From NCBI GenBank assembly GCA_965200375.1, contig OZ241353.1:2976001-3040000 (forward strand): a DNA stretch of 64,000 bases, read 5' to 3'. Below the pieces are notes generated by a model. That model did not search any database and was not told the DNA's origin. It was given only the letters and a program-made list of their open reading frames with translations. A program made the position numbers and the translations under genes. Each line of letters begins with the position of its first letter. The first letter of the stretch is position 1. Of the stretch, positions 56,071 to 64,000 are shown piece after piece. Origin of the DNA: VXYL01 sp965200375. GTDB lineage: Bacteria; Pseudomonadota; Gammaproteobacteria; Pseudomonadales; Azotimanducaceae.

Positions 56071-57158
56071 GGCCAGTCCTCCGAGGGGGCCATGTAGGTG
56101 CCGCCGGTGCGGACCGCAAGCCCCCAGTAGCCGGAGGAAGCCTGCGGATCGCCCTCGAGGGGCAGCAGGATGGGGTTGACGGGGATGTCCTGGGGCAGGC
56201 GGCTGGCGGCTGCCGTGAACAGCCGCACCCGCTCCCGGCCGGTGACCGCGGCCCGCCTGGGTGCCCGGGCGGAGCGCGTCGGCAGGCCGTCGGTGATAAG
56301 GAACACGTTGTCGGGCCTTGGCGACATCCCCAGGATCGCGTCCACCAGCGCATCCAGGTTGGTGCCGCCGGCGGGCAGGCGCTCCGCCAGCGCGCCGAGG
56401 GCGTCGTCGAGCGCGGTAGGGTGGGTGGCCTCGTGCCAGGTTCTGTCGGGCAGCAGGAACTCCGCCTCGGCGCCGAACACGGCGATCTGGAAGTTGCTGT
56501 CGATCGGCACCTGCGCCGCCAGCCACTCGACGATGCGCTGCGCCCGCAGCCACTTCGGCGCCGCCAGCTGCCGGGCGGGTGCCATGTTGCGCCGGCGAAG
56601 CACCTGCACGATGGTGGCATCGAGCATGCTGGCGGAGGCGTCGAGGGCGATCAGCACATGGCGTCCGCCCACGAACAGCCCGGTGAGGTACTGCCGGTCC
56701 CCTTCGCCCACCACCTCGCGCACGTCCCGGCCTTGGCTCGCCTCCTCGGCCGCGCGCAGGCGCTGCACCTCCTGCTCGCGCTTGGCGATGTCCGCCTCGA
56801 GGGCTTGGATGCGTTCCCGTTCGGCGTCGGCGCGGGCCTGCCGGGCTTCGGCCTCGTCGCTGCGCTGGTCGGTTTCGGCGCGGGTGGCCGCGATCCGCCC
56901 CTGGGCGTCTTGCAGGCGCTTGCGCTGGGCTTCCAGCTGGCGGACCAGGTCCGCCAGGTGTTCCTTGCCTTCGGCCAGCTGGAAATCGAGCTTGCGCACT
57001 TCGGCGAGCAGCTCGCGGTCCACCGAGGGGCTGTCGTCGTCGATGCGGTGGTTGATGATGAGGAAGATCAGCACCACGGCGCCGAAGCCGCAGGACATCA
57101 CGTCCAGGAAGGCGAGCGAGAAGACGTTGAAGCGGCGCTCGCTGGCGCGGCGTGCCAT
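56067..57158 (-). CDS. VWA-domain protein with TolR/ExbD-like N-terminal helix (A)
   Basis: A 363-residue protein built like its neighbour. Helix about 14-36 contains SLAFLDVMSCGFGAVVLIFL with Asp19, then a long charged coiled coil (about 45-150) and a VWA domain with a MIDAS variant ALDASASM near residue 172 (Ser where Gly is usual). Two copies with the same FLDV-x2-CGFGA signature suggest the channel takes a heterodimer, as ExbB takes ExbD pairs. It follows the actin-fold gene by 14 bases and is co-translated with VWA protein B. Confidence 0.85.
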   Translation of the reverse strand: MARRASERRFNVFSLAFLDVMSCGFGAVVLIFLIINHRIDDDSPSVDRELLAEVRKLDFQLAEGKEHLADLVRQLEAQRKRLQDAQGRIAATRAETDQRSDEAEARQARADAERERIQALEADIAKREQEVQRLRAAEEASQGRDVREVVGEGDRQYLTGLFVGGRHVLIALDASASMLDATIVQVLRRRNMAPARQLAAPKWLRAQRIVEWLAAQVPIDSNFQIAVFGAEAEFLLPDRTWHEATHPTALDDALGALAERLPAGGTNLDALVDAILGMSPRPDNVFLITDGLPTRSARAPRRAAVTGRERVRLFTAAASRLPQDIPVNPILLPLEGDPQASSGYWGLAVRTGGTYMAPSEDWP

Positions 57159-57172
57159 TGCCGGCGGACAGC

Positions 57173-58465
57173 CTAGTCCTGGGACACCGCGATCAGCGCG
57201 AAGTCGACGCCGCGGCAGCTGAGCCGGTCGCCGGCGGACACCGGCCGGGGCTTGGCCAGGCGTCCGCCGTTCACGGCGACGGCCGCATCGCCGCTCGCCA
57301 GCACCCACAGGCCGCCATCCCGCCAGCGCAGGCGGAACAGGGGCCCGGCGCTGTCGCAGCCGGGATGCTCGGCGGCGTCGCCGAGGGCGGCCAGGGGCAT
57401 GGCCAGGCTGCCGCAAAGAAGGTGCGTGGCCGGCGTCGTCGGCGGCGCCTCGGGCACGGCTGCGCCGCGGGCCGGCAAGGCGGTCACCAGCTGCGCGCCT
57501 CCGCCTGGCGCGGCGACCGGCAGCGCAGCGGCCTCGGCGGCAATCGCCTCTGCCGCGGCGCCGGCCGGCAGCGCCCGCACCCGGTGGCCGCCGGCGGCCA
57601 GGCGGTCGGCGAAGCCCGGCAGCTGGCTCGCGCGCTGCGACAGGGCCACGGCGCCTGCGCCGCCGACCGCGTCCAGCAGCAGGTCGTAGCGCTGCGCGGA
57701 CTTCTGCGCCAGCGCGCTCCGTTGCACCTCGATCTGGCGAACGTGGTCCTCGTGGCGGACCTCGATGGCAATCGCGTCCGCAGCGGCAGCGACGCCAGCG
57801 TGTACCTGGTCGAACACCTGCTGTTCGGTTGCCGCCAGGCGCAGCGGGTCGAAGCGCGTTGCGTCCACGAGGCGGTCCGCGACCGCATCCACCCAGCCTT
57901 CGAGGAGCTTGGCGAAGCCGGCCGCCGGCACCTCCTCGACCGCCTTGCGACGCAGCTGCGCGGCGCCGGCGCTGCCGGCGCCGATGTCAAGCTCCGTCAC
58001 CACGGCCTGCTGCAAGCCGACGTCCACCACCTTCACCGCGCCGAGGTCGGCATGCCGGCTGGCCGCCGCGACTGCGGCGTCGACCACGGCGCGGACGTCG
58101 AAGCCGGCCTGTCCGGCAATGCCGAGCAGCAGCGCCAGCTGGCTCTCTCTGGCCGCGGACGGCGCAGCGACCACCAGCTCGGCGCGTCCTCGGAGGCCGG
58201 CGGCGGCGCGCATGGCGGCGAGTTGCAGATACACGAGGTCCGCCTGGTTGGCGACGCCGGGGCCGGGAGGCGCCACGGCATCCCCGTTCAGCTTGTGCCA
58301 GAACTCGTTGTGGAACTGGCGCGGATGCAGCCGCGCCTGGGCCAGCGCCTCGCGGCCGAACGCGACCCGTTTCGGCATCGCCAGCGCCGCGCCGGGCTCG
58401 GCGTACAGCACCTGGCCGCCGCGGCTGAGCGTCAGCTCGAGATCGTTCGCCTCCAGCACCAGCAT
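57173..58465 (-). CDS. Actin-fold-like protein with FHA-like C-terminus
   Basis: A 430-residue protein without signal peptide or helices. Residues about 75-330 look like an actin/Hsp70-type ATPase fold: AELVVAAPSAARESQL then VRAVVDAAVAAAS and VKVVDVGLQQAVVTEL, the last resembling phosphate loop 2. The final 60 residues (AVAVNGGRLAKPRPVSAGDR and following) resemble the second half of an FHA domain, which binds phosphothreonine. Nucleotide-binding residues are not all recognisable, so it may be inactive. The only cytoplasmic protein of the locus, between the channel and the two VWA genes. Confidence 0.6.
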   Translation of the reverse strand: MLVLEANDLELTLSRGGQVLYAEPGAALAMPKRVAFGREALAQARLHPRQFHNEFWHKLNGDAVAPPGPGVANQADLVYLQLAAMRAAAGLRGRAELVVAAPSAARESQLALLLGIAGQAGFDVRAVVDAAVAAASRHADLGAVKVVDVGLQQAVVTELDIGAGSAGAAQLRRKAVEEVPAAGFAKLLEGWVDAVADRLVDATRFDPLRLAATEQQVFDQVHAGVAAAADAIAIEVRHEDHVRQIEVQRSALAQKSAQRYDLLLDAVGGAGAVALSQRASQLPGFADRLAAGGHRVRALPAGAAAEAIAAEAAALPVAAPGGGAQLVTALPARGAAVPEAPPTTPATHLLCGSLAMPLAALGDAAEHPGCDSAGPLFRLRWRDGGLWVLASGDAAVAVNGGRLAKPRPVSAGDRLSCRGVDFALIAVSQD

Positions 58466-58502
58466 GGCGTCGTTGCTCGGTCTACGGTGCCGCCAGGCCG
58501 CG

Positions 58503-59300
58503 CTAGCGGACCTGCATGTGTCGAATCAGGAAATCGTCGCAGTAGTGCTGGGTGTCCAGCACCAGTCGCTCCTGCACTAGCTGCAGCTGGTGCATCAGGA
58601 ACATCACCACGATGCTGATCACCAGCGCCACGAAGGTGGAGTTGAAGGCGACGCCGAGGCTGGTGGTGACGCCGGCGATGTCGCCCTCCACGGCCTGGTA
58701 GGCCTGGCCGAGGGCGTCGCCGATGCCGCGCACGGTGCCGATGAAGCCGATGGAGGGAATGGCCCAGGCGATGTAGCGCACCATGGACAGCTCGCTGTCC
58801 AGGCGGTCCGATTCGGCGTCGCATACGGTGCGCACCGCGGTCGAGACGTCCTGCACGTTGCGCGTGGAGGCGAAACGCTGCAGAGCGGCCAGGAGCGCCC
58901 GGGGCAGCAGATTGGCCCGGGTCCTCTCGTCCAGCGCCTGCAGCGGCCGGGCGTATTCCCGGGTGTCCTCCGGCAGGATGCTCATGCCTTCCGTCACCTC
59001 GATGAAGCGCTCGCGCAGCGCGCCCCGCTCGCGCAGCGCGCTGCGCGCCTTGAGCCCCATGATCGCCATCGCCCACAGCGCCAGCACGAAGCAGGACTCC
59101 TGCTCGTAGTCGCGCAGCACCACGTACAGGGACCGCTCCTGGACGTAGGCGCCGCCTTCGGCGGCCCGCTGCGCCTGCGCTTCGATGATGGCGTCCGCGT
59201 TCGGACGCACCACGGCGACGTACACCGTATGCACGAGGATCAGGGCCACCGCCAGGGCGATGATCTGGTAGGTGAACTCGAACGGCAGGTTCTTCTTCAT
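58503..59300 (-). CDS. MotA/TolQ/ExbB-family proton channel protein
   Basis: A 265-residue inner-membrane protein: helix 1 at about 13-35, a cytoplasmic region with the last part IRYIAWAIPSIGFIGTVRGIG-like (SMVRYIAWAIPSIGFIGTVR), helix 2, then AGVTTSLGVAFNSTFVALVI and helix 3. The P-x-IGF-x-GTV-x-G-I and S-L-x-x-A-x-x-STF-x-A motifs define this family. It would conduct protons and drive an Asp-bearing partner helix; here the candidates are the two VWA proteins. ATG 59300 with GAGGGC upstream. No separate TolR/ExbD gene is present. Confidence 0.9.
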   Translation of the reverse strand: MKKNLPFEFTYQIIALAVALILVHTVYVAVVRPNADAIIEAQAQRAAEGGAYVQERSLYVVLRDYEQESCFVLALWAMAIMGLKARSALRERGALRERFIEVTEGMSILPEDTREYARPLQALDERTRANLLPRALLAALQRFASTRNVQDVSTAVRTVCDAESDRLDSELSMVRYIAWAIPSIGFIGTVRGIGDALGQAYQAVEGDIAGVTTSLGVAFNSTFVALVISIVVMFLMHQLQLVQERLVLDTQHYCDDFLIRHMQVR

Positions 59301-59355
59301 GCCCTCGTTCTCGCCAGCTCGCACGGCCTCCCGGCGCTCGCTGCGTACGCCAAGT

Positions 59356-59589
59356 TCAGATGTCCACCGGAAAGGGCACGGCGATGTCCTCGGAGATGGC
59401 CTCGCTGGGCACGAACACCTCCGCCGCGTCCTCTGCGGCGTCCGGCGCCTCGTCCTCGGCCGTCTCGTCCGGCGCCGACACGGCTGGCTGCTTGTCCGCT
59501 GGCAGCGCGGGCGGCTGTTCGTCGTCCTTCGACGCTGCCGCCGCGAAGCCGGCCAGCGCCACCAGGACCGGGGCCAAAGCGCTCTTCAT
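59356..59589 (-). CDS. Small acidic exported protein of the VWA locus
   Basis: A 77-residue protein with a signal peptide (MKSALAPVLVALAGFAAAAS), followed by a strongly acidic, Pro/Ala-rich stretch and an ordered-looking C-terminus ending SEAISEDIAVPFPVDI. The start overlaps the stop of the PEGA/FGE gene (ATGA). I recognise no family. Its place between the PEGA/FGE protein and the channel suggests a small periplasmic component, perhaps bound through the hydrophobic C-terminal tail. Confidence 0.7.
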   Translation of the reverse strand: MKSALAPVLVALAGFAAAASKDDEQPPALPADKQPAVSAPDETAEDEAPDAAEDAAEVFVPSEAISEDIAVPFPVDI

Positions 59590-61679
59590 TCGGCGAACCT
59601 CGCAATGCGAAAGCCCAGATCCTCGCGCCCGTCGGCGCCGTAGTCGCGGAACGACAGGCGCAGGTCCGTGATCGTGCCCTTGCGCCAGCTCGCGCCGCGT
59701 ATTACATGGTATTCCCCTTCCGCAGGGCCCAGGGGATCCGCCACCGCCGCCGGTTCCGGTATCTCGTAGTAGTCGTGGGTCCACTCCGCGACGTTGCCGC
59801 CGAGGTCGTGGATGCCCTTGGCGTTGGCGGCGAAGGCGCCCACCGGAGCGCTGACGTTGTAGTTGTCGTTGTAGCCGAAGATGGTGCGGGCCACCAAGTG
59901 CGCGGCGGCCCGGTCCGCGTAGTTGCCGTGGCGCTCCGGCGGCGGCAGCCTCGGGCCCCAGGCGAAGCGCCGGGGCTCGGCATCGGCCCGATGGCGTGCG
60001 GCCCACGCCCACTCGGCTTCGGTGGGCAGACGGTAGCCGAGGGCGCTGGGGTCGAATCCGATCACCTGGCCGAACTCCACCGCGTAGAAGGGCGCGAGGC
60101 CGTCCTGCCGAGACAGCCAGTTGCAGTACAGCGCCGCTTCCTGCCAGGAGACGCCCACCACCGGCTGCAGCGGCTGGTCCAGCGTGATGCCCTGGTAGGC
60201 GCCGGAAGAATGGCCGGCCGCGAAGGCGCGGAACTGCCGGTTGGTCACTTCGTGGCGGCCGAGGTAGAAGAGCCGCGTCAGCCGTACCGGGCGCAGCACC
60301 TCGTTGGCCCGCCGGCCGGGCTCCCGCCGGGACGCGCCCAGGCGGATTTCGCTGGGGCTGAGCAGCACCAGGTCGTGCCCCTGGCTGCTGCGCCGCACCC
60401 GCTTCAACGCCTCGAGGCGCGCTTCCTCGAGGGTCAGCAGGCGCACCTTGAGCTCCTGGGTGAAGCCCGGCTGCGGCACCACCGTCTTGCGGTAGCTGGC
60501 GAAGCCGGCCAGCTTGATTTCGACTTCGTGGGCCCGGGCCGGCAGCATCACGGTGCCGCCTGCCGGCCCGTGGCGCTCGCCGTCCAGCCACAGTTCGGCG
60601 TCCGCCGGCTGGGTCTCGATGGCCACGGCGCCGAGCAGGGGGGCGAGCGCGAAGGCGGCATCGGCCGCTCCGCCCGCCGCGGCCAGGACGGTCTTGCTGG
60701 CCGCTGCGTAGCCCGCCTTGGACGCCCGCAGCGCATGGCGGCCGGGAGCGACGCCGACCACCAGCGGCGTCTCGCCGGCGTAGCTGCCGTCGATGGTGAT
60801 GGTCGCCCCGGGCGGCTCGGAAGCGACCCGCAGGCTGACGGCTGCGGGCTTCAGCTTCACCACGGGCAGCTCGTCGGGCTGTCCGGCGACGACGTGCAGA
60901 ATGTCCGTCCACGGCTGGTAGCCCGGCAGGGCGACGCGGACGCGGCGTTCGCCGGCGAGAATGGGCACCGGGCCCGGGGTGCGCAAGCCCGTGTCCGCGC
61001 CGTCGATGGCCACCGCCGCGCCCGGCGGCTCGGTGGGAATGGCGATGTCCGCCCAGTTCGGTGCCAGCGTCAGGGCGACGGTCTGCCGCTGGCCCTTGCC
61101 GATCACGTCGAACGCCACCGTGGCGCTTTGGTAGCGCGGATGGCGGACTTCCGCCACGTGGGGCCCGGCCGCAAGCTCGGCTTGCAGCGGCGCGGCGCCC
61201 AGCGGCGCCTCGGCGCTGGCCAGGGCGACCTCGGCGCCGGGCGGTTCTATGTCGAACGCCACCTGGCCCGGCAGCTTGGCCAGGACCAGAGCGACGGTCT
61301 GGCTGCGATCCGCGCCGACGGCCACGGTCGTAGTCAGCGGCTGGTAGCCTGCCGCCGCGGCCCGCACGCGATAGGCGCCGCGGGGCAGCAGATGCACGTC
61401 GCCGAGCGGCAACGCCACGAGCGCGTCGACGTCCACCGCGGCGGCCGCCGGCGTGGTCTCGAAACGCACCGACTTGGCAGTGAACACGAACCACAGGGCG
61501 CCAGCGGCGGCGAGGGCCACGGCCGCCAGCAGCAGCCGCGGTGCCGTCAGCCAGGCCAGCGGCTCGGCGCCGCGGCTGGCACGGGCCGTGGGGCGGAACG
61601 CCGAGGGCGTGATCAGCCCGGCATCCCCAGGCGCCTCCCGGCGGGCGGCGGGCGGCGGCGGGTCGACGTCCTCGGTCAA
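59586..61679 (-). CDS. Membrane-anchored PEGA-repeat and FGE-like domain protein
   Basis: A 697-residue protein. A helix at about 46-66 precedes several PEGA-type repeats (about 75-400; units like IEPPGAEVAL, SEPPGATITIDGSYAGETPL). The C-terminal 250 residues form an FGE-sulfatase-type domain: EVTNRQFRAF, VGVSWQEAALYCNWLSRQDG, YRLPTEAEWAWAAR, GNVAEWTHDYYE, RGASWRKG. The paired Cys that formylglycine-generating enzymes use after the GGSW-like motif are absent, so it is probably a binding fold and not a sulfatase activator. TTG start at 61679 with GGCGAGGAC upstream. It is co-translated with the small acidic protein. Confidence 0.85.
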   Translation of the reverse strand: MTEDVDPPPPAARREAPGDAGLITPSAFRPTARASRGAEPLAWLTAPRLLLAAVALAAAGALWFVFTAKSVRFETTPAAAAVDVDALVALPLGDVHLLPRGAYRVRAAAAGYQPLTTTVAVGADRSQTVALVLAKLPGQVAFDIEPPGAEVALASAEAPLGAAPLQAELAAGPHVAEVRHPRYQSATVAFDVIGKGQRQTVALTLAPNWADIAIPTEPPGAAVAIDGADTGLRTPGPVPILAGERRVRVALPGYQPWTDILHVVAGQPDELPVVKLKPAAVSLRVASEPPGATITIDGSYAGETPLVVGVAPGRHALRASKAGYAAASKTVLAAAGGAADAAFALAPLLGAVAIETQPADAELWLDGERHGPAGGTVMLPARAHEVEIKLAGFASYRKTVVPQPGFTQELKVRLLTLEEARLEALKRVRRSSQGHDLVLLSPSEIRLGASRREPGRRANEVLRPVRLTRLFYLGRHEVTNRQFRAFAAGHSSGAYQGITLDQPLQPVVGVSWQEAALYCNWLSRQDGLAPFYAVEFGQVIGFDPSALGYRLPTEAEWAWAARHRADAEPRRFAWGPRLPPPERHGNYADRAAAHLVARTIFGYNDNYNVSAPVGAFAANAKGIHDLGGNVAEWTHDYYEIPEPAAVADPLGPAEGEYHVIRGASWRKGTITDLRLSFRDYGADGREDLGFRIARFAE

Positions 61680-61858
61680 TGCGTTTGGCGTCCTCGCCTG
61701 TCGAGCAGGCTAGCGGTTCGATTCCGAGTCGACGCGGCAACTGGCGCGCCCGTCCGGGGTTGCTTCGGCACAGGCCATGCGAGGACGTACCGCCCCGCAG
61801 CGCGATCGGCGCCCGTTCCTGCCTATGGACCTGGCCACGGTCGAACGATCGGAGCACA

Positions 61859-63364
61859 CTAGATGGCTTCGGCGCAGCGGATGTCCACCGGCGGCATGTT
61901 CGCCGTCAGCAGAATTTCCTTGCGCACGTCCCGGCAGCCGTCGCGGCTGCCGACCAGCACGTAGCGGCCTGGGCGCAGCGCTAGCTCGGTGCGCTCGAAG
62001 GTGCCTACCGGCCCCACCAGCTGGATCGTCACCTCGGTGGCGTTGTCGGACATCAGCACCAGCGGCACCGGCCGTTCGGCCGCTTCCAGCACCGCCTGCA
62101 GCTCGGCCAGCCGTGCCGCGAACTGCGGCCCCGTCGGCTCCTGCCGGGCCGCTTCCCGCGCCGTCCGCCGCGCCGCCGCCAGCTCGTCGTCGGCAGACAG
62201 CAGGCCCGGGTCCGCGACCACCCGGGCCATCGCCGTCAACAGGGCCAGCCGCTCGCTGGCCTGGGCCTTGCCGGCCCGGGCGAATTGCAGGGTCGGGTCT
62301 ATCGCCAGCGCCTCGTTGCTGGTAGCGAGCGCCTCGGCCCACTGCTCCCGCTCGGCCTGCGCCCGCGCCGCATCGCGCAGCCGGGCGATGGCGGCGAGGG
62401 TGAGGGCCTGCTCGGCCTGCTGCCGCCCGGCCAGCGCCGCAGCATCGTTCGGGCGCTGCCGGAGCACGCCGTCGAAGATGGCCCGGGCGCTGTCCTGATC
62501 GCCGTCGTCCAGCGCCCGGAAGCCTCGGCTCAAAGCGGCTCGGCGTCGCGCCGCGGTCCGTTCCGACTGGTTTGCGGCGAGCAGGTTGTCGATGCGTGCG
62601 GTCGCGGGATCGAGGCCCTTGGCGCGTTGCAGCAGCTCGGCGGCGGCGTCGTGGTCGCCGCGCAGCGTTGCCCGCTCGGCCTCCCGCAGCAGTTCGACGA
62701 TCGCCGGCAGCTGCTCGGCCCGGGCCCCGCCGGCGCGGGCGGCGGCGTCCTCCGGACGCACCTCGAGGGCTTGCGCGAAGGCGGCGGCAGCGGCGGCATG
62801 GTCCCGAGCCGCCAGCGCGGCGCCGCCGGCGGCAAGAGCCGCGTCGTAGCGCGCTTCGCCGGCCGCGACCAACGCCTCGAGGTCCGCCGCGGCGCCCTGG
62901 TACTCGCTCTGGGCGCCGCCGTAGTTGCCGTCCTCGAACAGGTCGTCGCCGGCGGCGGCGCGGTCCTTGGCGGCCTGGAGGGCGTCGCCGCCCCACGCGC
63001 CTACGTTCATCGACTGCTCTAGCTGCAGCTGCGTGGCGACGAATGTCGCCAGGTGTTCCTCGGCGCGCTCCCGGGCCTGCTGCGCCGCCAGCGCCTCGAA
63101 AGGCGGCGGCGGGCCTTTGCCAGCGCCCCGCTTGGCGCCGTCGACGCCGTCGACGGGCGCGAGCACGGCGGTCGGGGCGTCGATGCGCTCCGGCAGCAGC
63201 AGAAAGACGTAGGCGGCCGCTGCCGCTAGGGCGGCCAGCAGCGCCGCCAGCCCAAGGGCGCCGGCCTTCGCCCGGCGGCGGCGAGGCGTTGGCGGCGGCG
63301 AGGTACTCGCCGACAGCGGCGGAGCGATCGGCGCAATGAGGATGGGGGCCTCAGACTCCGCCAT
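61859..63364 (-). CDS. Membrane-anchored TPR-like protein heading the VWA locus
   Basis: A 501-residue protein: Pro-rich cytoplasmic tail with an R-rich stop, a helix at about 35-57, then about 340 residues of Ala-rich TPR-like helices (AAGGAALAARDHAAAAAAFA, GDHDAAAELLQRAKGLDPAT, DSARAIFDGVLRQRPNDAAA). The last 80 residues look beta-rich, PEGA-like (VGTFERTELALRPGRYVLVG) with two Cys. It is the first gene of the minus-strand set. The ATG lies immediately against the end of an interspersed repeat, whose sequence therefore supplies its 5' leader. Confidence 0.8.
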   Translation of the reverse strand: MAESEAPILIAPIAPPLSASTSPPPTPRRRRAKAGALGLAALLAALAAAAAYVFLLLPERIDAPTAVLAPVDGVDGAKRGAGKGPPPPFEALAAQQARERAEEHLATFVATQLQLEQSMNVGAWGGDALQAAKDRAAAGDDLFEDGNYGGAQSEYQGAAADLEALVAAGEARYDAALAAGGAALAARDHAAAAAAFAQALEVRPEDAAARAGGARAEQLPAIVELLREAERATLRGDHDAAAELLQRAKGLDPATARIDNLLAANQSERTAARRRAALSRGFRALDDGDQDSARAIFDGVLRQRPNDAAALAGRQQAEQALTLAAIARLRDAARAQAEREQWAEALATSNEALAIDPTLQFARAGKAQASERLALLTAMARVVADPGLLSADDELAAARRTAREAARQEPTGPQFAARLAELQAVLEAAERPVPLVLMSDNATEVTIQLVGPVGTFERTELALRPGRYVLVGSRDGCRDVRKEILLTANMPPVDIRCAEAI

Positions 63365-63765
63365 CTAGTAGCCGCAAGTCATTGATCTAGCAGCGTTTTT
63401 CTGAAGGCGCGATAGCTTGTCATAACGTATTGTCCTAACATTGGCTGCGCTTGGGCGACTTCGGGCGCTTCGCACCGGCGAGCTTGCCGGAAGGCGTCCT
63501 GGTCGCCAATGGGCTTGCCCAGCCGGCGGCCGGCGCACTTCCAAGCAGCCAAAGGCTTGCCGCGGCGACAGAGAGCATGGCGCGTTCGCACGACGGCCGC
63601 AAGGCGTTCCTTTGTGCGAGCGTGGCCGCGGCGAGCGTAGGCAAGCCCTACGATGGCCTCCGGCGAGCGTAGGCAGGGTTGCTTGCCGCCGGTGGTCGCC
63701 AGCGCTTCGCACGTTCGATTGGGCGAGCATGGCCGCACGGCGCTTGGCAGCATCGAACGGCTGCC
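63362..63765 (+). repeat. Interspersed repeat, left part (L), copy B
   Basis: Matches the minus strand of 17146-17515. It begins CTAGTAGCCGCAAGTCATTG, includes a T-run (TTTTTCTGAAGG), and contains several shorter internal repeats such as CCGGAAGGCGTC and GCGAGCGTAGGC. An extra duplication of about 30 bases around 63640-63672 is absent in copy A. No gene is seen. Confidence 0.85.
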
Positions 63766-63819
63766 GGAAGGCGTCTTGGCGCTTCGCACGTTCGGTTGTG
63801 GCCGCGAGGCGCACTGTGG

Positions 63820-64000
63820 GCGCTTGTGGGCGCGTTTCCTGCCGAGCATGGCCAATGGGCGTTCAGGAACTCGAACCAAGCCCACAGGCGATCCGGGCGC
63901 GTTCCGGGCGTCTTGGCCGCGCAAAGCGCCGCGCGATCAACGACGCAGCTGCCAATGGCGCCGGCGGAAGGCGTCCAGGCTGCCGGCAGCGTCCAGGGCG
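63820..64000 (+). repeat. Interspersed repeat, right part (R), copy B, truncated by window end
   Basis: Matches the minus strand of copy A from 16861 downward. Only 54 bases (63766-63819) separate L and R here, against 284 bases in copy A, where the 76-residue peptide gene lies. The repeat continues beyond the window. Confidence 0.8.

Noticed and set aside
53475..63364. Zorya-type or Tol-Pal system
   Set aside because: Only the channel protein is shared; no ZorB/OmpA-like peptidoglycan-binding domain, ZorC-E helicase/nuclease, TolA, TolB or Pal is encoded.

Overview
The window comes from a high-GC (roughly 68-70%), densely coded, Gram-negative bacterium. An outer-membrane lipoprotein exporter (LolCDE), the gene order lolCDE-comEC, the sdhCDAB order and gltX followed by an alanine tRNA point to a gammaproteobacterium-like lineage. 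That assignment rests on gene content and order only. GTG starts are common, many genes overlap by 4-14 bp, and several single-base indels in homopolymer runs split otherwise recognisable genes.

Layout. 1-19.4 kb is mostly housekeeping: start of an ABC exporter, a crotonase, lolCDE, comEC, clpB, sdhCDAB, gltX and tRNA-Ala(GGC). Inside it (13.4-17.5 kb) is an accessory block with a lasso-peptide B2-type protease, a divergent nucleotidyltransferase-like gene, a secreted coiled-coil protein, and a 76-residue peptide gene carrying a 17-base homopolymer. The peptide gene sits inside an interspersed repeat that recurs, apparently without the peptide gene, at the far end of the window. 19.5-26 kb holds a MORN-repeat protein overlapping a transmembrane Ser/Thr kinase, then a metallo-beta-lactamase-fold hydrolase, a lipoprotein solute-binding protein and folE. 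26-33.6 kb is a minus-strand peptidase block (S9 peptidase, SppA, a frameshifted DPP-IV, PepQ). 33.8-37.6 kb is a three-subunit molybdenum hydroxylase. 37.6-44.7 kb is a patchwork: a nuclease-like protein, a Uma2 protein, a membrane protein, two tandem Rieske-fusion paralogues, an AAA ATPase and a frameshifted retropepsin-like protease.

44.8-50.9 kb is a minus-strand set that fits carnitine/betaine catabolism: an acyl-CoA dehydrogenase, NDP-forming acyl-CoA synthetase and CaiD-like hydratase in one overlapping unit, next to a carnitine-dehydrogenase-like enzyme and a beta-keto acid cleavage enzyme. A sulfotransferase/2-oxoglutarate hydroxylase pair and a methyltransferase follow.

53.5-63.4 kb is the most system-like region: nine minus-strand genes encoding a TolQ/ExbB/MotA-type channel protein, two von Willebrand A proteins whose single N-terminal helix carries an Asp placed as in TolR/ExbD, an actin-fold/FHA-like protein, a membrane-anchored PEGA plus FGE-like protein, a membrane-anchored repeat protein, a small acidic exported protein and two lipoproteins. 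I infer a proton-driven envelope machine built on periplasmic VWA domains. I cannot name it as a described system.
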